Below, in pieces: positions 1 through 10,297 of a stretch of DNA of 64,000 nt. Source of the stretch: Salisapilia sapeloensis (taxonomy: Eukaryota; Oomycota; Peronosporomycetes; Peronosporales; Salisapiliaceae). Every line of letters starts with the position of its first letter. The first letter of the stretch is position 1. Under the pieces are notes generated by a model. That model did not search any database. It was not told the DNA's origin and was given only the letters and a program-made list of their open reading frames with translations. A program made the position numbers and the translations under genes. The stretch lies in NCBI GenBank assembly GCA_023334545.1, contig JAADVB010000081.1:1-64000 (forward strand), read 5' to 3'.

Positions 1-455
1 AGAGCCAAGCCGCCAACACAACATCCTCGAGCGCAAAACCCAAGGTAGCGAGCTCGAGTCGACGACCAAACTTTTGTCTTTCAAACTCCCAATTTTGGCA
101 CCTATGAGTAGAGAATGCTCAAAAGTGTCTAGTGGACTGGTTTAGAGTGTCTAGAAGACGTTCCTTCATCTCTAAAAAGATCAAAGTAAGTCTACGACTG
201 CTCAAGGTACATCAAGTACTAGAAGCCTCGATCGCTGTCCGAGATTATCATGCATGTGCAGTCACGGTCACGAGATCATCGATAGTCGACAATTCTAGCA
301 AGGATAGGGACACAATGTGTAGTGATAGTTCCTACGTAGCTATTTAAACGTAAATAATGGGTTTAACATGCCTGATTACTTTAAATGTACATAACAAAAG
401 CACAATATCATGGACAAAAGAAGTGTATTTGCCTCTACGTTTCCTTGGTGGAAAT
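1..455. other. Non-coding edge, nothing recognised
   Basis: No convincing gene is visible. The short open frames here lack family resemblance. The right end is probably the 3' UTR of the leftward NDP kinase gene. A gene whose body lies left of the window cannot be excluded. Confidence 0.5.
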
Positions 456-1127
456 CTAGTTGTCCGCGACGATCCAAGAGTCGAGAGCGCGCTCGTAGTC
501 GTTGAGCTCCTCTTCCTTAAACCACATGCCGATTTCATGGGCAGCAGATTCCGGGCCGTCAGAGCCGTGGACCAAGTTGCGGCCCGTGGAAATGCAGTTG
601 TCGCCACGGAGCGTGCCAGGAGCGGCGTTGTTCGGGTTCGTCGCGCCGAGGATCTTGCGTCCCGTGAGAATGACATCAGTTCCCTCGAAGACGAGGCAAA
701 CGATCGGGCCGCTGGTGAAGTACTCGACAAGGCCATTGAAGAACGGCTTCTCCGACAGATCAGCGTAGTGCGCGCGAGCACGCGCCTCAGTAGGAGTCAT
801 CATCTTCATGGCGACGATCTTGTAGCCCTTGCGTTCGAAGCGAGCGATGACTTCGTTGACAAGGCCACGCTGGACACCATCCGGCTTCACAGCGATGAAC
901 GTACGCTCCTGAGACGTGCCGGCGACACCGGTGTAGGGTGACACTTTCTTAGCCTCAGCCTGAGCAACGGATCCGACGGCAATGCCAGCAGCCACGGCGG
1001 CCACCGCAAGCGTCGCCGTAGGGGCAGAGATCGAGGCAGTCGACACAGCACCCTTCTGGGCGTGGAAGGAACGGACACCAGCACGCTTGGCGGCAGATGC
1101 GACACGACGGGTAGCACGGGAAAACAT
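456..1127 (-). CDS. Nucleoside diphosphate kinase, mitochondrial-type
   Basis: Transfers the terminal phosphate between nucleoside triphosphates and diphosphates through a phosphohistidine. Single exon, 223 aa. The kinase core begins near residue 72 and carries KPDGVQRG (81-88) and the active-site segment NLVHGSDGPESA, with the phosphorylated histidine at about 187. Residues 1-26 are rich in Arg, Ser and Ala with no acidic residues, like a mitochondrial presequence, followed by an Ala/Val-rich hydrophobic stretch (about 36-57) that could be a membrane anchor. The core is the usual ~150 aa, so the extra ~70 residues are the targeting region. It is head-to-head with the HYPK gene (135 bp between starts). 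An Inr-like TCATTTT lies about 30 nt upstream. Family assignment is secure; mitochondrial location is inferred. Confidence 0.95.
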   Translation of the reverse strand: MFSRATRRVASAAKRAGVRSFHAQKGAVSTASISAPTATLAVAAVAAGIAVGSVAQAEAKKVSPYTGVAGTSQERTFIAVKPDGVQRGLVNEVIARFERKGYKIVAMKMMTPTEARARAHYADLSEKPFFNGLVEYFTSGPIVCLVFEGTDVILTGRKILGATNPNNAAPGTLRGDNCISTGRNLVHGSDGPESAAHEIGMWFKEEELNDYERALDSWIVADN

Positions 1128-1262
1128 ATTTGTTTGGTCTAGTAGACGAGTATCCTAAAATGAGATGTACATGTCCACAGAATATTATTATCCAATCCCA
1201 TCTGCTCCTTTTTTATTTATAACCAATGAAACAATGATTGTCAACCGCCAGACAACCAAATC
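1128..1262. promoter_or_regulatory. Divergent promoter, NDP kinase / HYPK
   Basis: A 135-bp gap separates two outward-facing start codons and must hold both promoters. On the minus strand TCATTTT (1157-1163) matches the oomycete initiator consensus YTCANTYY and sits about 30-36 nt from the kinase ATG. Promoter function is inferred from position and motif. Confidence 0.5.
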
Positions 1263-1679
1263 ATGAGCAAGGAAGAGAAGGACGCGGAGCAGCACGAGTC
1301 GGACGAGGAGGAGGATCAGACCAAGGATCAAACGAAAAAGGATGAGAATAATGCGCTCCAGAAAATGACTGATGTCGTCGAAGAAAAGCAAATGGACGAG
1401 AACGCGATGAAAGAGGCGTTCCAAGCTCTTCAGAAGCAAGAGGCGGCTGATCGGGAGACCGAACGCAAGAGGTAGTGTGCACAGCTGGACGCAATATACT
1501 ATATTTAAGCGCTAAATTTGTCTGCAATTAGGGAAAAGCAGCTAGCGGCAGTTAAAGTTGACAAGGAGCACGTTGAGCTGATTGCTCGTGAAATGGAGCT
1601 CACGACGCAGCAGGCGGACCGGAAGCTTCGTGAAGCCGACGGAGATCCCGTACAGTGCCTCCAAGCTATGCTCGTCTAG
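1263..1679 (+). CDS. HYPK: HYPK-like UBA protein, NatA partner
   Basis: Spliced model: exons 1263-1471 and 1532-1679, 118 aa, intron of 60 nt. The N-terminal half is very acidic and lysine-rich. The second exon encodes the typical HYPK/NAC-alpha UBA fold: VDKEHVELIAREMELT, then a second helix, then GDPVQCLQAMLV at the C-terminus. In animals and fungi HYPK binds and tunes the ribosome-associated N-terminal acetyltransferase NatA and acts as a small chaperone. Reading past the intron ends in a stop 2 nt later, so splicing is required to include the UBA domain. It converges on the cNMP/RGS gene, 83 bp downstream. Confidence 0.88.
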
Positions 1680-1762
1680 AATAGTTACAACACCTTTGCA
1701 GTAATAAATCATGGACGATATAGCTTGTCTAGTTCACTACTCTCTTCCAGTTCCTATTCGCT

Positions 1763-3897
1763 TCATCCTTCCAGCTGCACTTTGCTTGGTTGGAAAGCCA
1801 TTAACTTCCTTGGATCCATCGCATACATCGGATTATTCTTCTTAGCGATAAAACCAAGTACAGAGGATAGTCGGTCGATCGTCAGACTCTCAACTCGCTC
1901 TTTATCAGCGGGAGCAAGTGTATCGTGGAATGCCTCCAACGCATGGTCTTCAAGTGCCTGTCGATACATGTCGTTCGACAGCTTCTCGAGAACATGCTCA
2001 AACGCACTTGTCTTTTGAAATCGTGGCAATGCATCTCGTGTCATCAGCTTTAGAATCTCCGTACAAGCTTCATCAAAGACATGGACACTTGGCACCGAAC
2101 TGTTTTGTACGTCGTAGAGAAGTCTCTTGCGTATCCAGTCGGGGAGATTAACCTCCGACTCCGATCCCTCCTTGATATACTGGCTTACAAGCACGTCTGC
2201 TGCGTGCTTTCGAAGGCCTATAGCGTCCTTTGCATCATCGTCGTCTATACTTCGATACTCCTCCACACCTTCACAAAATCTGAAGTTTTCATCACTATGT
2301 TCATCCTTCACGAATCGACAAAAGGCTTGCTTTAGCTTTGGTTGAGCGAACACGCTTTCTAAATCACACTTCGTCCCATCCCATGCGATCTTGGCGGTCG
2401 CGTAGGCTACAGGATACACACGAAACAATTCATTTAAAACGTCTTTAGGACAAGATAACACGACGGCAGCGGTACAAGCGACGATAGAGCCATCTTGTCC
2501 TAGTTGCAATCGGTCGAAAGTGAACTGACCAAAGTAGCATCCAGGTCCAAGCAGCACAGATTTGTTTCGACGATATCCGAATGCCTTTCGTCCTGTACGA
2601 ATGATCTCGAGCGAACCGTTAATGACAAGCATAAATCCTACTTCGTTCACACTGTTATGGTCTAGTACACAATCACCGATTCGGAACTTGTCTAAAAGCT
2701 CCATCTTCTGACTTAACTGTTTGATCCCGTCTTCCGGTATATCTGCCAGGAATAACAGTATACCGCTACGCAATGCTTTTATCACAAGTCTTTCCCGAAG
2801 GACAGCATAAATACTAGCTTTCACTTCTGGAACGTACTCCAAGAAGACGTGGAAAGCCTTCTTTTCAATTGTCAGTAGCATACAGCTTTCCAATGACGTA
2901 ATTGTCGCTGTTCGAGGCGTGTTGATCAATAGAGACATCTCGCCAAAGAAGGAGCCTGGTGTCAGTGTAGCTAAAGGAGCCTTAGCTTTCGAATTTGACG
3001 CTTTCAACCGTCCTGCTAGCGTCAAGTACATTTGATGACTAAATGCCTCGCCTTCCTGCACAATGACCATGCTAGGCGGATATACTCGAATCGTTGAGAG
3101 TTCTGTAAGTATACTGAGTTTCTCAGTCGGTATGGAAGAAAAGAACGGGATATTTCCCACAAGCTCCTGTACTTCACCACTCGTGATTGCGCTCAAGCAA
3201 GGCTCATTGTTACTCTTAAGCTTAATACGAAGGTAGCATACTGGACGTATAACCACTACACGGTCTGCATGCGCCGACTTCAATATAATCTCCTCGCCTC
3301 TCGTTTGGCACGAGTAGCGACACAAGATCTTGTCGGGCTTAAATACGAGTAGAATCTCCGTCGATAAAATACTCTCAGCAGTGTCGCAGTACGAATTGGG
3401 ATACATTTTCGATTGATCACTCCGCGTGACGGACATCATCTTAACAAACCTACTCGATCCATTCTCGGAGGCTACGCGCAACCGAATGGCTTTACTATTG
3501 CCTAGGTACAAATCAATACATCCGTCGTAGATAAATAGCATTGCTCCATTCTGCCGCCGAATCGACTTGTCTCCTTCCAGTTTATGCATTTGGGCATGAC
3601 GCACAATACTATCCTGAGTAGCTTCTTTAACAAGCTGTAGCAATATACTATTTTGATAAATACTGCTGATGGCATCCGCTCGACCAAGACTAAAGCTGCA
3701 TGCCCCACCCATGGTTAGCAAAATCGTGACGACGGATTCGTTATCTGTAGGCTTATCGAAACGATTATCAATATAGTAGTCTTGGACTTGTGCTGGTTTA
3801 AACGTTCTAGCCTGTGTCCATTTGAAATGGACTTATAGGTGACAAGAATAGTTCGTGCAAGTTGCGAAACCTCTGACATTATCGGCAAAAATAGCAT
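1763..3897 (-). CDS. Cyclic-nucleotide-binding / RGS fusion protein
   Basis: Proposed exons 3871-3897 and 1763-3811 with a 59-nt intron (691 aa). The reading frame stays open upstream of the first ATG in the long exon (3712) to the acceptor at 3812, which is why I add the small 5' exon; a start at 3879 is also possible. Domains: an N-terminal region that may be a degenerate cNMP domain, a canonical cNMP-binding domain at about 225-350 whose phosphate-binding cassette reads FGEMSLLINTPRTAT, a third degenerate one at about 355-480, and an RGS domain at about 495-640 (LKQAFCRFVKDEHSDENFRF). RGS domains speed GTP hydrolysis by G-alpha. The fusion suggests cAMP or cGMP control of heterotrimeric G-protein signalling. 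Head-to-head with the calcium channel (139 bp). Confidence 0.8.
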
Positions 3898-4036
3898 CTA
3901 GGAACGAGTACTTGGTAGCTGTATGAGGTGGCAGCGGTGCACATAGCTAAGAATAGTTTGTGGCATGCTAGAAAGTGGGCACTCCCACGGTGGAACGACT
4001 TTTTCATAGCTATCTAGGCTTCTACACAACGATAGT
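3898..4036. promoter_or_regulatory. Divergent promoter, cNMP-RGS / Ca2+ channel
   Basis: Only 139 bp separate the proposed start of the cNMP/RGS gene from the calcium channel ATG. Both genes must take their core promoters from this gap or from each other's 5' end, so co-expression is plausible. No single motif is convincing. Confidence 0.45.
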
Positions 4037-7000
4037 ATGACCTCGGCGTGCCATGCTGAAGAAACGTTAGATTACGAGGACGTAGCGAAGCATCGTCGTG
4101 GTGCGCTAACGCCGGAAGGAAAGGTTCGTAACTACCTTTTATGAATAAATAAGAGTAGATTTTATATCATGATTATAGAGCCTTGGTGTGGAACGAGCGT
4201 TGTGCTTTTTAACTCGGGAGAACCTACTTCGTAAGAGTTGCATCCTCCTTGCATCTTCGAAATACTTTGAATGGTTCATCATCTTTGCAATACTGTCCAA
4301 CTCGGTCTTGCTTGGAATCAGTGACTACAGTGTTGTAAAGGATGTAACAAGTCTCGAACCAGTAAGCAATGGAACCCGATTCGAGCATGACGAGCTAAAG
4401 ATAGTGTACTCGCTCGAAAATGACATTATAAGACACTCTGAGCTTCCTTTCACCGTCATCTTCACGATCGAGTGTCTCGTGAAGATCATTGCCATGGGTT
4501 TCGTTGGCCAAAGGGGAACATACCTTCGGGATCCGTGGAATATCCTTGATTTTGTCGTCGTCCTATCCAGGTAAAGTTTTTTTATATAAGTTGATATCGA
4601 GTGCTACCGAACTGATGTGATATAATCCTTTACAGCCTCGTCACACAGACACTTGATACACTGTATCCGAACATGCCGAACGTGTCTGCGATTCGGACCA
4701 TTCGAGTACTTCGGCCATTGCGCTCTCTATCCGTCATACCTGGCATGCGGCGGCTTATATCTGCTCTTTTGAAAGCATTACCAAAGCTCGCGAATGTCGT
4801 TGTTCTATTGCTCTTCGTATTCTTCATCTTTGGTGTCTTAGGCGTACAGCTCTTTAATGGAGGCTTGACACGACGCTGTCGATTGACGCCATACCCTGTA
4901 AAGATGCCTTATGACCCATCCGTGGGTGACTACGTGTGGCCAGCGCCGGAAGAGTATATAGTAACCGTACAGAACGATCCATCTCCACATATATGTCACG
5001 AAGAGTATGTTGATGTACCGAAAGATGATACCTTTATACACTATTACACGGAAGAGCGCATTTGGAATGAGCCACAGCCATGTTTCTGGCCGATCAACGA
5101 AGACGACACACTTCTTTGTGCTCCACCTGATGACTCTGGTAACCACAAATGCTACTCTGGTACGACATGTGGATCGGACTATGACTATCTTGGTAACCGG
5201 CGCTTTCAAAATGAACGCGTGATGGACTCTGCACTTCATTTGGAAGAATTGAATTGGGGGATCACGAACTTTGACAATATCGGCTCTGCTTCACTCACGA
5301 TTTTTCAATCCGTGACACAGGAAGGATGGACACAAGTGATGTACATGATCATGGACTCGTCTGAGCCTCTTATTGGCATCCTATTCTTTATCGTTTTGCT
5401 CTTCTTCGCTTCTTTCTTTGTCATGAACTTACTATTAGCTGTTATTTCCGAAGAGTTTAATCTAGATGAAGGCGCAGATCTTACCAAAGTTATTAACCAA
5501 GATACACGTAAGGAAGCGGAGCCAACGGCGTACAAAGCAACAGAAAAGGAGGAACTTTCATCGTCTGCATTGTACAAGTTTGTTTCGCATACATACTTCT
5601 CGAATTTCATCATGATCGTGATTCTACTGAACACCATGGTACTGATGATGGATTATCACGGAATATCAAGAGAGCTAGACAATGCCCTCGAGATGATCAA
5701 CTTTGTCTTCTCTATCATATTTATCTTCGAGATGGTAATAAAGCTACTGGGCCTAGGCCCGCGCAAGTATGTCCAGGACGCGTTTAACACCTTTGATGCT
5801 TTTGTCGTGATCATGGGAACGCTAGAAATGATTACTACGCCGCCTACATTTATAACAGGAGATACGGAGTCTACAAAGGCAGCAGTGTCCGCGCTCAGGT
5901 GTTTTCGTCTCTTTCGAGTCTTTAAACTCGCACGGAATTGGCGATCGTTACGAGAGCTGCTAGCAATGATTGCAAGAGCTGTGGCTAGTATCGCGAACTT
6001 TGCTGTGCTTCTTCTTCTCATGATCTACATCTATGCTCTAATCGGCCTCCAACTCTTTGCCAATACCTTGCACTTTGATGAACACGGGTACGTGATGAAA
6101 GTGGATCAAGGGATTGACTTTTGGCGTGGAGAGGTAAGCTACTACTTGTTGATTAAATGAGTCGTTGGAACTAAATATGTCATGATTGTGCATGACTGGT
6201 ATAGGTACCTCGCAACAACTTTGACAGTCTCTTGTGGTCCTGCCTAACTGTCTTTCAAGTTATTACGGGTGAAAATTGGAATACGATTATGTACGACGGA
6301 ATTAGAGCCAACGGTGCAGTTGCCGGTGCATACTTTATATCTCTGGTAGGACTTCTGATATTCCACTTTGCTTCCTCATGTTTTGATATGAAGGCTAACA
6401 GAGATAATTGACGTAGATCATCTTTGGAGACTTTATATTGATGAACTTGTTTCTCGCCTTGCTACTTGATAACTTTAGTGGGAATAATGAGAATGATGGA
6501 GAGAAAGAGGACAGAGAGGAAGGAATGAAGCAACTAGTGCAAAAGATGTCTACAATGAAAGTAGTTCCAGAATTTACACAGACTTTACGTCGATCATCTC
6601 GAATGCCAATACTAGCCTCTCGAACGAGTATGATATCATCCCTACATGGAATTGACGGGAAGATCGACGAGGGTGATAGTGGTGACGAAGACGCAGAATC
6701 AGTCGACCTCGATCAGTTGTCGAAAGACCTTGAGAACTATTCACGGTTACATTCAGCTAGTCTTGCTCGGCAATCTGTACGGTCCAATCGTTCGTTCAGG
6801 CACTCCGCCGAGGGTGATTTAGGTAGAAGCCGAAAGTCATCTTTTATTCCTTCCAGCGACAAGCCTGAAGAAGTTGATGAAGCGAAACCCAAAGACGAGG
6901 ATGATGCATTCTTTCCACTACCACCTCAAGGCAAGTCACTCCTTCTCTTTCCTGAAACAAACCGATGGAGACAAAAAGCCTTTCAGCTCATCTCTCACCC

Positions 7001-9496
7001 GTGGTTTGATTCCTTGGTACTCGTACTCATCATCTTCTCGTCCTTGGCATTGGCCGTGGACGATCCTATCGCGGACGAAATGGCGCCAAAAGCAATGATT
7101 TTGAAAAAGCTGGACCTTATCTTTAATGTCTTGTTTTTGATCGAAATGCTGCTGAAAGTCTTTGCACTGGGATTGGTGTGGCATAAAGATGCTTATCTGC
7201 GGAACTCGTGGAACATATTGGACTCCATCATCGTAATGTCATCTATGATCATGATGGCAGGTGATGGAAACAAGTTCAAGTTTTTACGGTCTCTTCGGAC
7301 ACTTCGGACGCTGCGACCTCTTCGAATGATCAGCCGTCGACCAGGTTTACGTCTAGTCGTCAACTCTTTAATCGAAGCGATACCGGCAGTCGTGAACGTG
7401 TCGTTTGTTTCGTTGCTAATCTTTCTCATCTTCAGTATAGTTGCCGTGACGTATTTGAAAGGGACGTACTATCGCTGTCAAGGCGATGTCTTCGAGTCCT
7501 TGACAGAGGAGCAGCAAGAGTTCTTGACGTTTCCAGTAGTGTGGACGAACATGACAATGCATCAACAGCAATGGTTTGATGGTAATGCATCTTGTATCGA
7601 GTTCAGCTCCAGTCCAAAAGCAAGAATCACATCGAGATATATATGCGAGTGCTTTGGAGCCGAGTGGGGGCCATCGCTTCTCGAGAATCAAAATTTTGAC
7701 AATGTCGGCTACGCGCTCATGACGTTCTTTGAGATTTCGACGACAGAGGGCTGGGCAGATGTGATGATGGCAGGAATGGATGCTACGGAAGTGGACATGC
7801 AGCCGATTGTAGACTACAACAAGCCCATGTCATTGTTCTTTGTCGCCTTCATTTTCATCGGAAGTTTCTTTGTCGTCAACCTTTTGGTAGGTGTGATCAT
7901 CGACAACTTTAATCGGATGAAGGCAGCATTAGGTGGAGACTTTTTATTAACACCAGAGCAGCGAAAGTGGATTGAAGCTCAGAGAGCTGCTTCTCGAGTT
8001 GGACCTGTACGTATATTAAAGCCGCCCAAGAATCCCGTTCGAAAGTATATATTCATGTTTGTCCGAAGTATCTACTTTGAATGGTTCATCATGGGATGTA
8101 TCATTGGCAATACGCTCTTGATGGCAACAATGTACTTTGGCGTATCATCCCTCCAACAGCTCTTGATGGATATTATAAACTACATCTTTGCCGCCATCTT
8201 CACGGTCGAAGCGATCCTAAAGCTATTTGCATTCGGATGGGCATACTTTGAAGATGCATGGAACAAGTTTGACTTTTTTGTCGTCTCAGGAACGCTCGTT
8301 AGTATCATCGTTGAACGCGTGACGGACACCTCCGTCCGGACACTCACAACGTTCGTACGTATATTTCGCGTCACTCGTATTCTACGACTCGTCAAGGCTT
8401 CCAAAAGCATTCGACAGATCATGCTGACGTTGTACATTGCCCTCCCAGGTCTTAGTAACATCGCATCCATCCTCTTTCTGCTCATTTTTATCTTCGCTAC
8501 GATGGGTGTCCAGCTCTTTGCCACCGTTGAGTTACATAACAACATTGATTCTCATGCAAACTTTCAAAACTTTGGCATGGCTACGTTATTCCTCCTGCGT
8601 GCAGCCACCGGTGAGTCTTGGAACAATTGCATGCACGACCTTGCCACGAGCACCCCAGACTGTGTAAATGAGTTCGTATACGACCCGAACTTGTGCGATT
8701 ACACCACGACGGAAGATTGTGTCCCATTAAAAGGGTGTGGTAACTTAAGCGCCTACGTCTACTTTTGCCTCTACACGCTCCTCGTGACATACGTGATGCT
8801 AAACCTGACTATCGCTGTCATTCTTGAAGGTTTCTCGTCTTCCCATGAAGACGATGAACCTCTGTTTGAACCAGAGCTTTTGGATGAGTTCCGAAAGAAA
8901 TGGGCTGAAATCGATCCTCGTGCAACTGGATTCGTGAGCGTGCTGAAGCTCAAGACGCTTATTAACATTCTGGAACCTCCGCTAGGAAGATATGGGACGC
9001 TACTAGATAAGCACGAGCTACTAAGCTACATGAGTATGAAGCATCAACTAGCTCCTAAGGCTCTAGATATGTACTAATATGTACTTTTTAAATATAGGTG
9101 ACTTGGATCTGCCGCTGTATGAAGGCGAGCGCGTCCTCTTCAAGGATGTGCTACTAGCCATGGCTCGAGAAATGGTGAAAGAGGTGCGTACACTTTTAGT
9201 CGTATAAAGCACGTGTTATCTTATATTCACTTTCGATCTATTAGGCAGTGTCAGGAGATCCGAATGCTATTGTGACAATGGCATCTCCACCAGATGAAGA
9301 GTTTGCGCACGAACGCATTGACTTTTTCGCCCACGAGTACTTTGCCGTCGTCGTCATGCAACGAAGTGTCGTGGACTGGTTACGGACAAAGAGACGATTA
9401 GAAAAGCAGTACATGGAAGAGTATAAGAACAAGATTAAGAAACCGAGTGGTCGACCGAAAAAGGTGCGGGATGCACGCGTGTACACAATTGCATAG
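4037..9496 (+). CDS. Four-domain voltage-gated calcium channel
   Basis: Spliced model of seven exons: 4037-4123, 4179-4570, 4636-6133, 6205-6345, 6417-9033, 9098-9183, 9245-9496; 1690 aa, introns of 55-71 nt. This is a 24-transmembrane CaV/NaV-type pore. All four S4 voltage sensors are seen, for example [13 protein letters not shown] (I), [13 protein letters not shown] (II), [14 protein letters not shown] (III), [14 protein letters not shown] (IV). The pore loops read TQEGW (about 387), TGENW (about 681), TTEGW (about 1148) and TGESW (about 1437), an EEEE ring as in calcium-selective channels rather than DEKA of sodium channels. After S6 IV an EF-hand-like segment ([12 protein letters not shown], about 1536) matches the usual CaV/NaV C-terminal position. 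The C-terminal tail is short and basic. Likely roles in zoospore or hyphal Ca2+ entry are inferred. Confidence 0.93.
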
Positions 9497-9512
9497 ACAT
9501 CAACTCGTAGAA

Positions 9513-9530
9513 ATATATATATATATATAT
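9513..9530. repeat. (AT)9 microsatellite
   Basis: Nine AT units lie just after the stop codon of the calcium channel gene, in the likely 3' UTR. No function is implied. Confidence 0.9.
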
Positions 9531-9613
9531 TCCAAAAGAAGATTTCACTAGTGTTGTATCGGATGTTTGTGGTTTATTGATCCAAAACAGCGTTTGAAAT
9601 GGAGAATCTAGGT

Positions 9614-10154
9614 CTATCTACGTCGTCCTCGGTCTCGACCTCGTCCACTCCGGCGGCTGTCACTTGTACCTACATCAATGCGTTCATATTCATTCTCATC
9701 TATCATACACATGAAACGTACTTGGTTTAAATGCCCAGTTGACGCTAATCTTTTCACCCAAAATCTCTGTGCCATCCAGTCGAGCGATAGCATCCTTGGC
9801 CGCATCGAACTCCTCGAACTCGACGAGCGCATACCCTTTCACGAAACCTGTGCGCCGGTCTAGATTCAAATGCATGTTCTTCACAGGGGCATCTTCACCG
9901 AATGCATCCATCAAGTCATCCTGCTGTGCCTCTTCATGCACACCAGTGACGAAGAGAATCCAGCCTTCGATCGATTTAGCTGCGTCCTGTTTGTCCTCAT
10001 CCTTATAGTCGAGTTTTTCGAAAACCCCGCTGCTGCCACCATATCTCTCAGTATCCATAGCCGCTCGACGAGGACCCCGGCCTTTTACATTATTTCTAGG
10101 ACTCATAGAGTCGCTCGTATCATCCGAATATCGTCCTCCTCGCTCTACTTCCAT
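9614..10154 (-). CDS. RBM8A: Y14/RBM8A-like exon junction complex protein
   Basis: Exons 9722-10154 and 9614-9669 (intron 52 nt), 162 aa. One RRM follows the conserved lead-in SIEGWILFVTGVHEEAQQDD. RNP1 is KGYALVEF, and the helix after it, EFDAAKDAIARLDG, is typical of Y14. The second exon adds the Arg/Ser/Gly tail ending RGRDRGRRR, as in Y14 proteins. Y14 pairs with Mago to lock eIF4A3 on spliced mRNA upstream of exon junctions. Without the splice the frame would run into FHVYDR and stop, losing the basic tail. The intron-rich neighbourhood fits a working exon junction complex. The start chosen gives the usual length; a longer open frame upstream is not conserved-looking. Confidence 0.92.
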
Positions 10155-10297
10155 TATTTTTTCTAATGTCGTGACTTGTTGCTCGAGGTCAAATGGTACC
10201 GTCTCTACATACAATTGACAAGTGTAAAGCGCACGCTTGCCAGTCGGAACGGTACGAGACTTGGCCAACGAGTACTCGGTCTCTATTCGACAAGACG
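10155..10297. promoter_or_regulatory. Divergent promoter, Y14 / K+ channel
   Basis: The starts of Y14 (-) and the potassium channel (+) are 143 bp apart. If the upstream in-frame ATG at 10193 is used for the channel, the gap shrinks to 38 bp. The function is inferred from spacing only. Confidence 0.4.

Noticed and set aside
357-941. 194-codon plus-strand frame over NDP kinase
   Set aside because: Antisense shadow of the conserved kinase; no similarity of its own.
9034-9076. Coding tail of calcium channel exon 5 continuing to a stop at 9077
   Set aside because: These bases are intronic: using donor 9034 and acceptor 9097 joins to [12 protein letters not shown] in the correct phase, and the total length divides by three.
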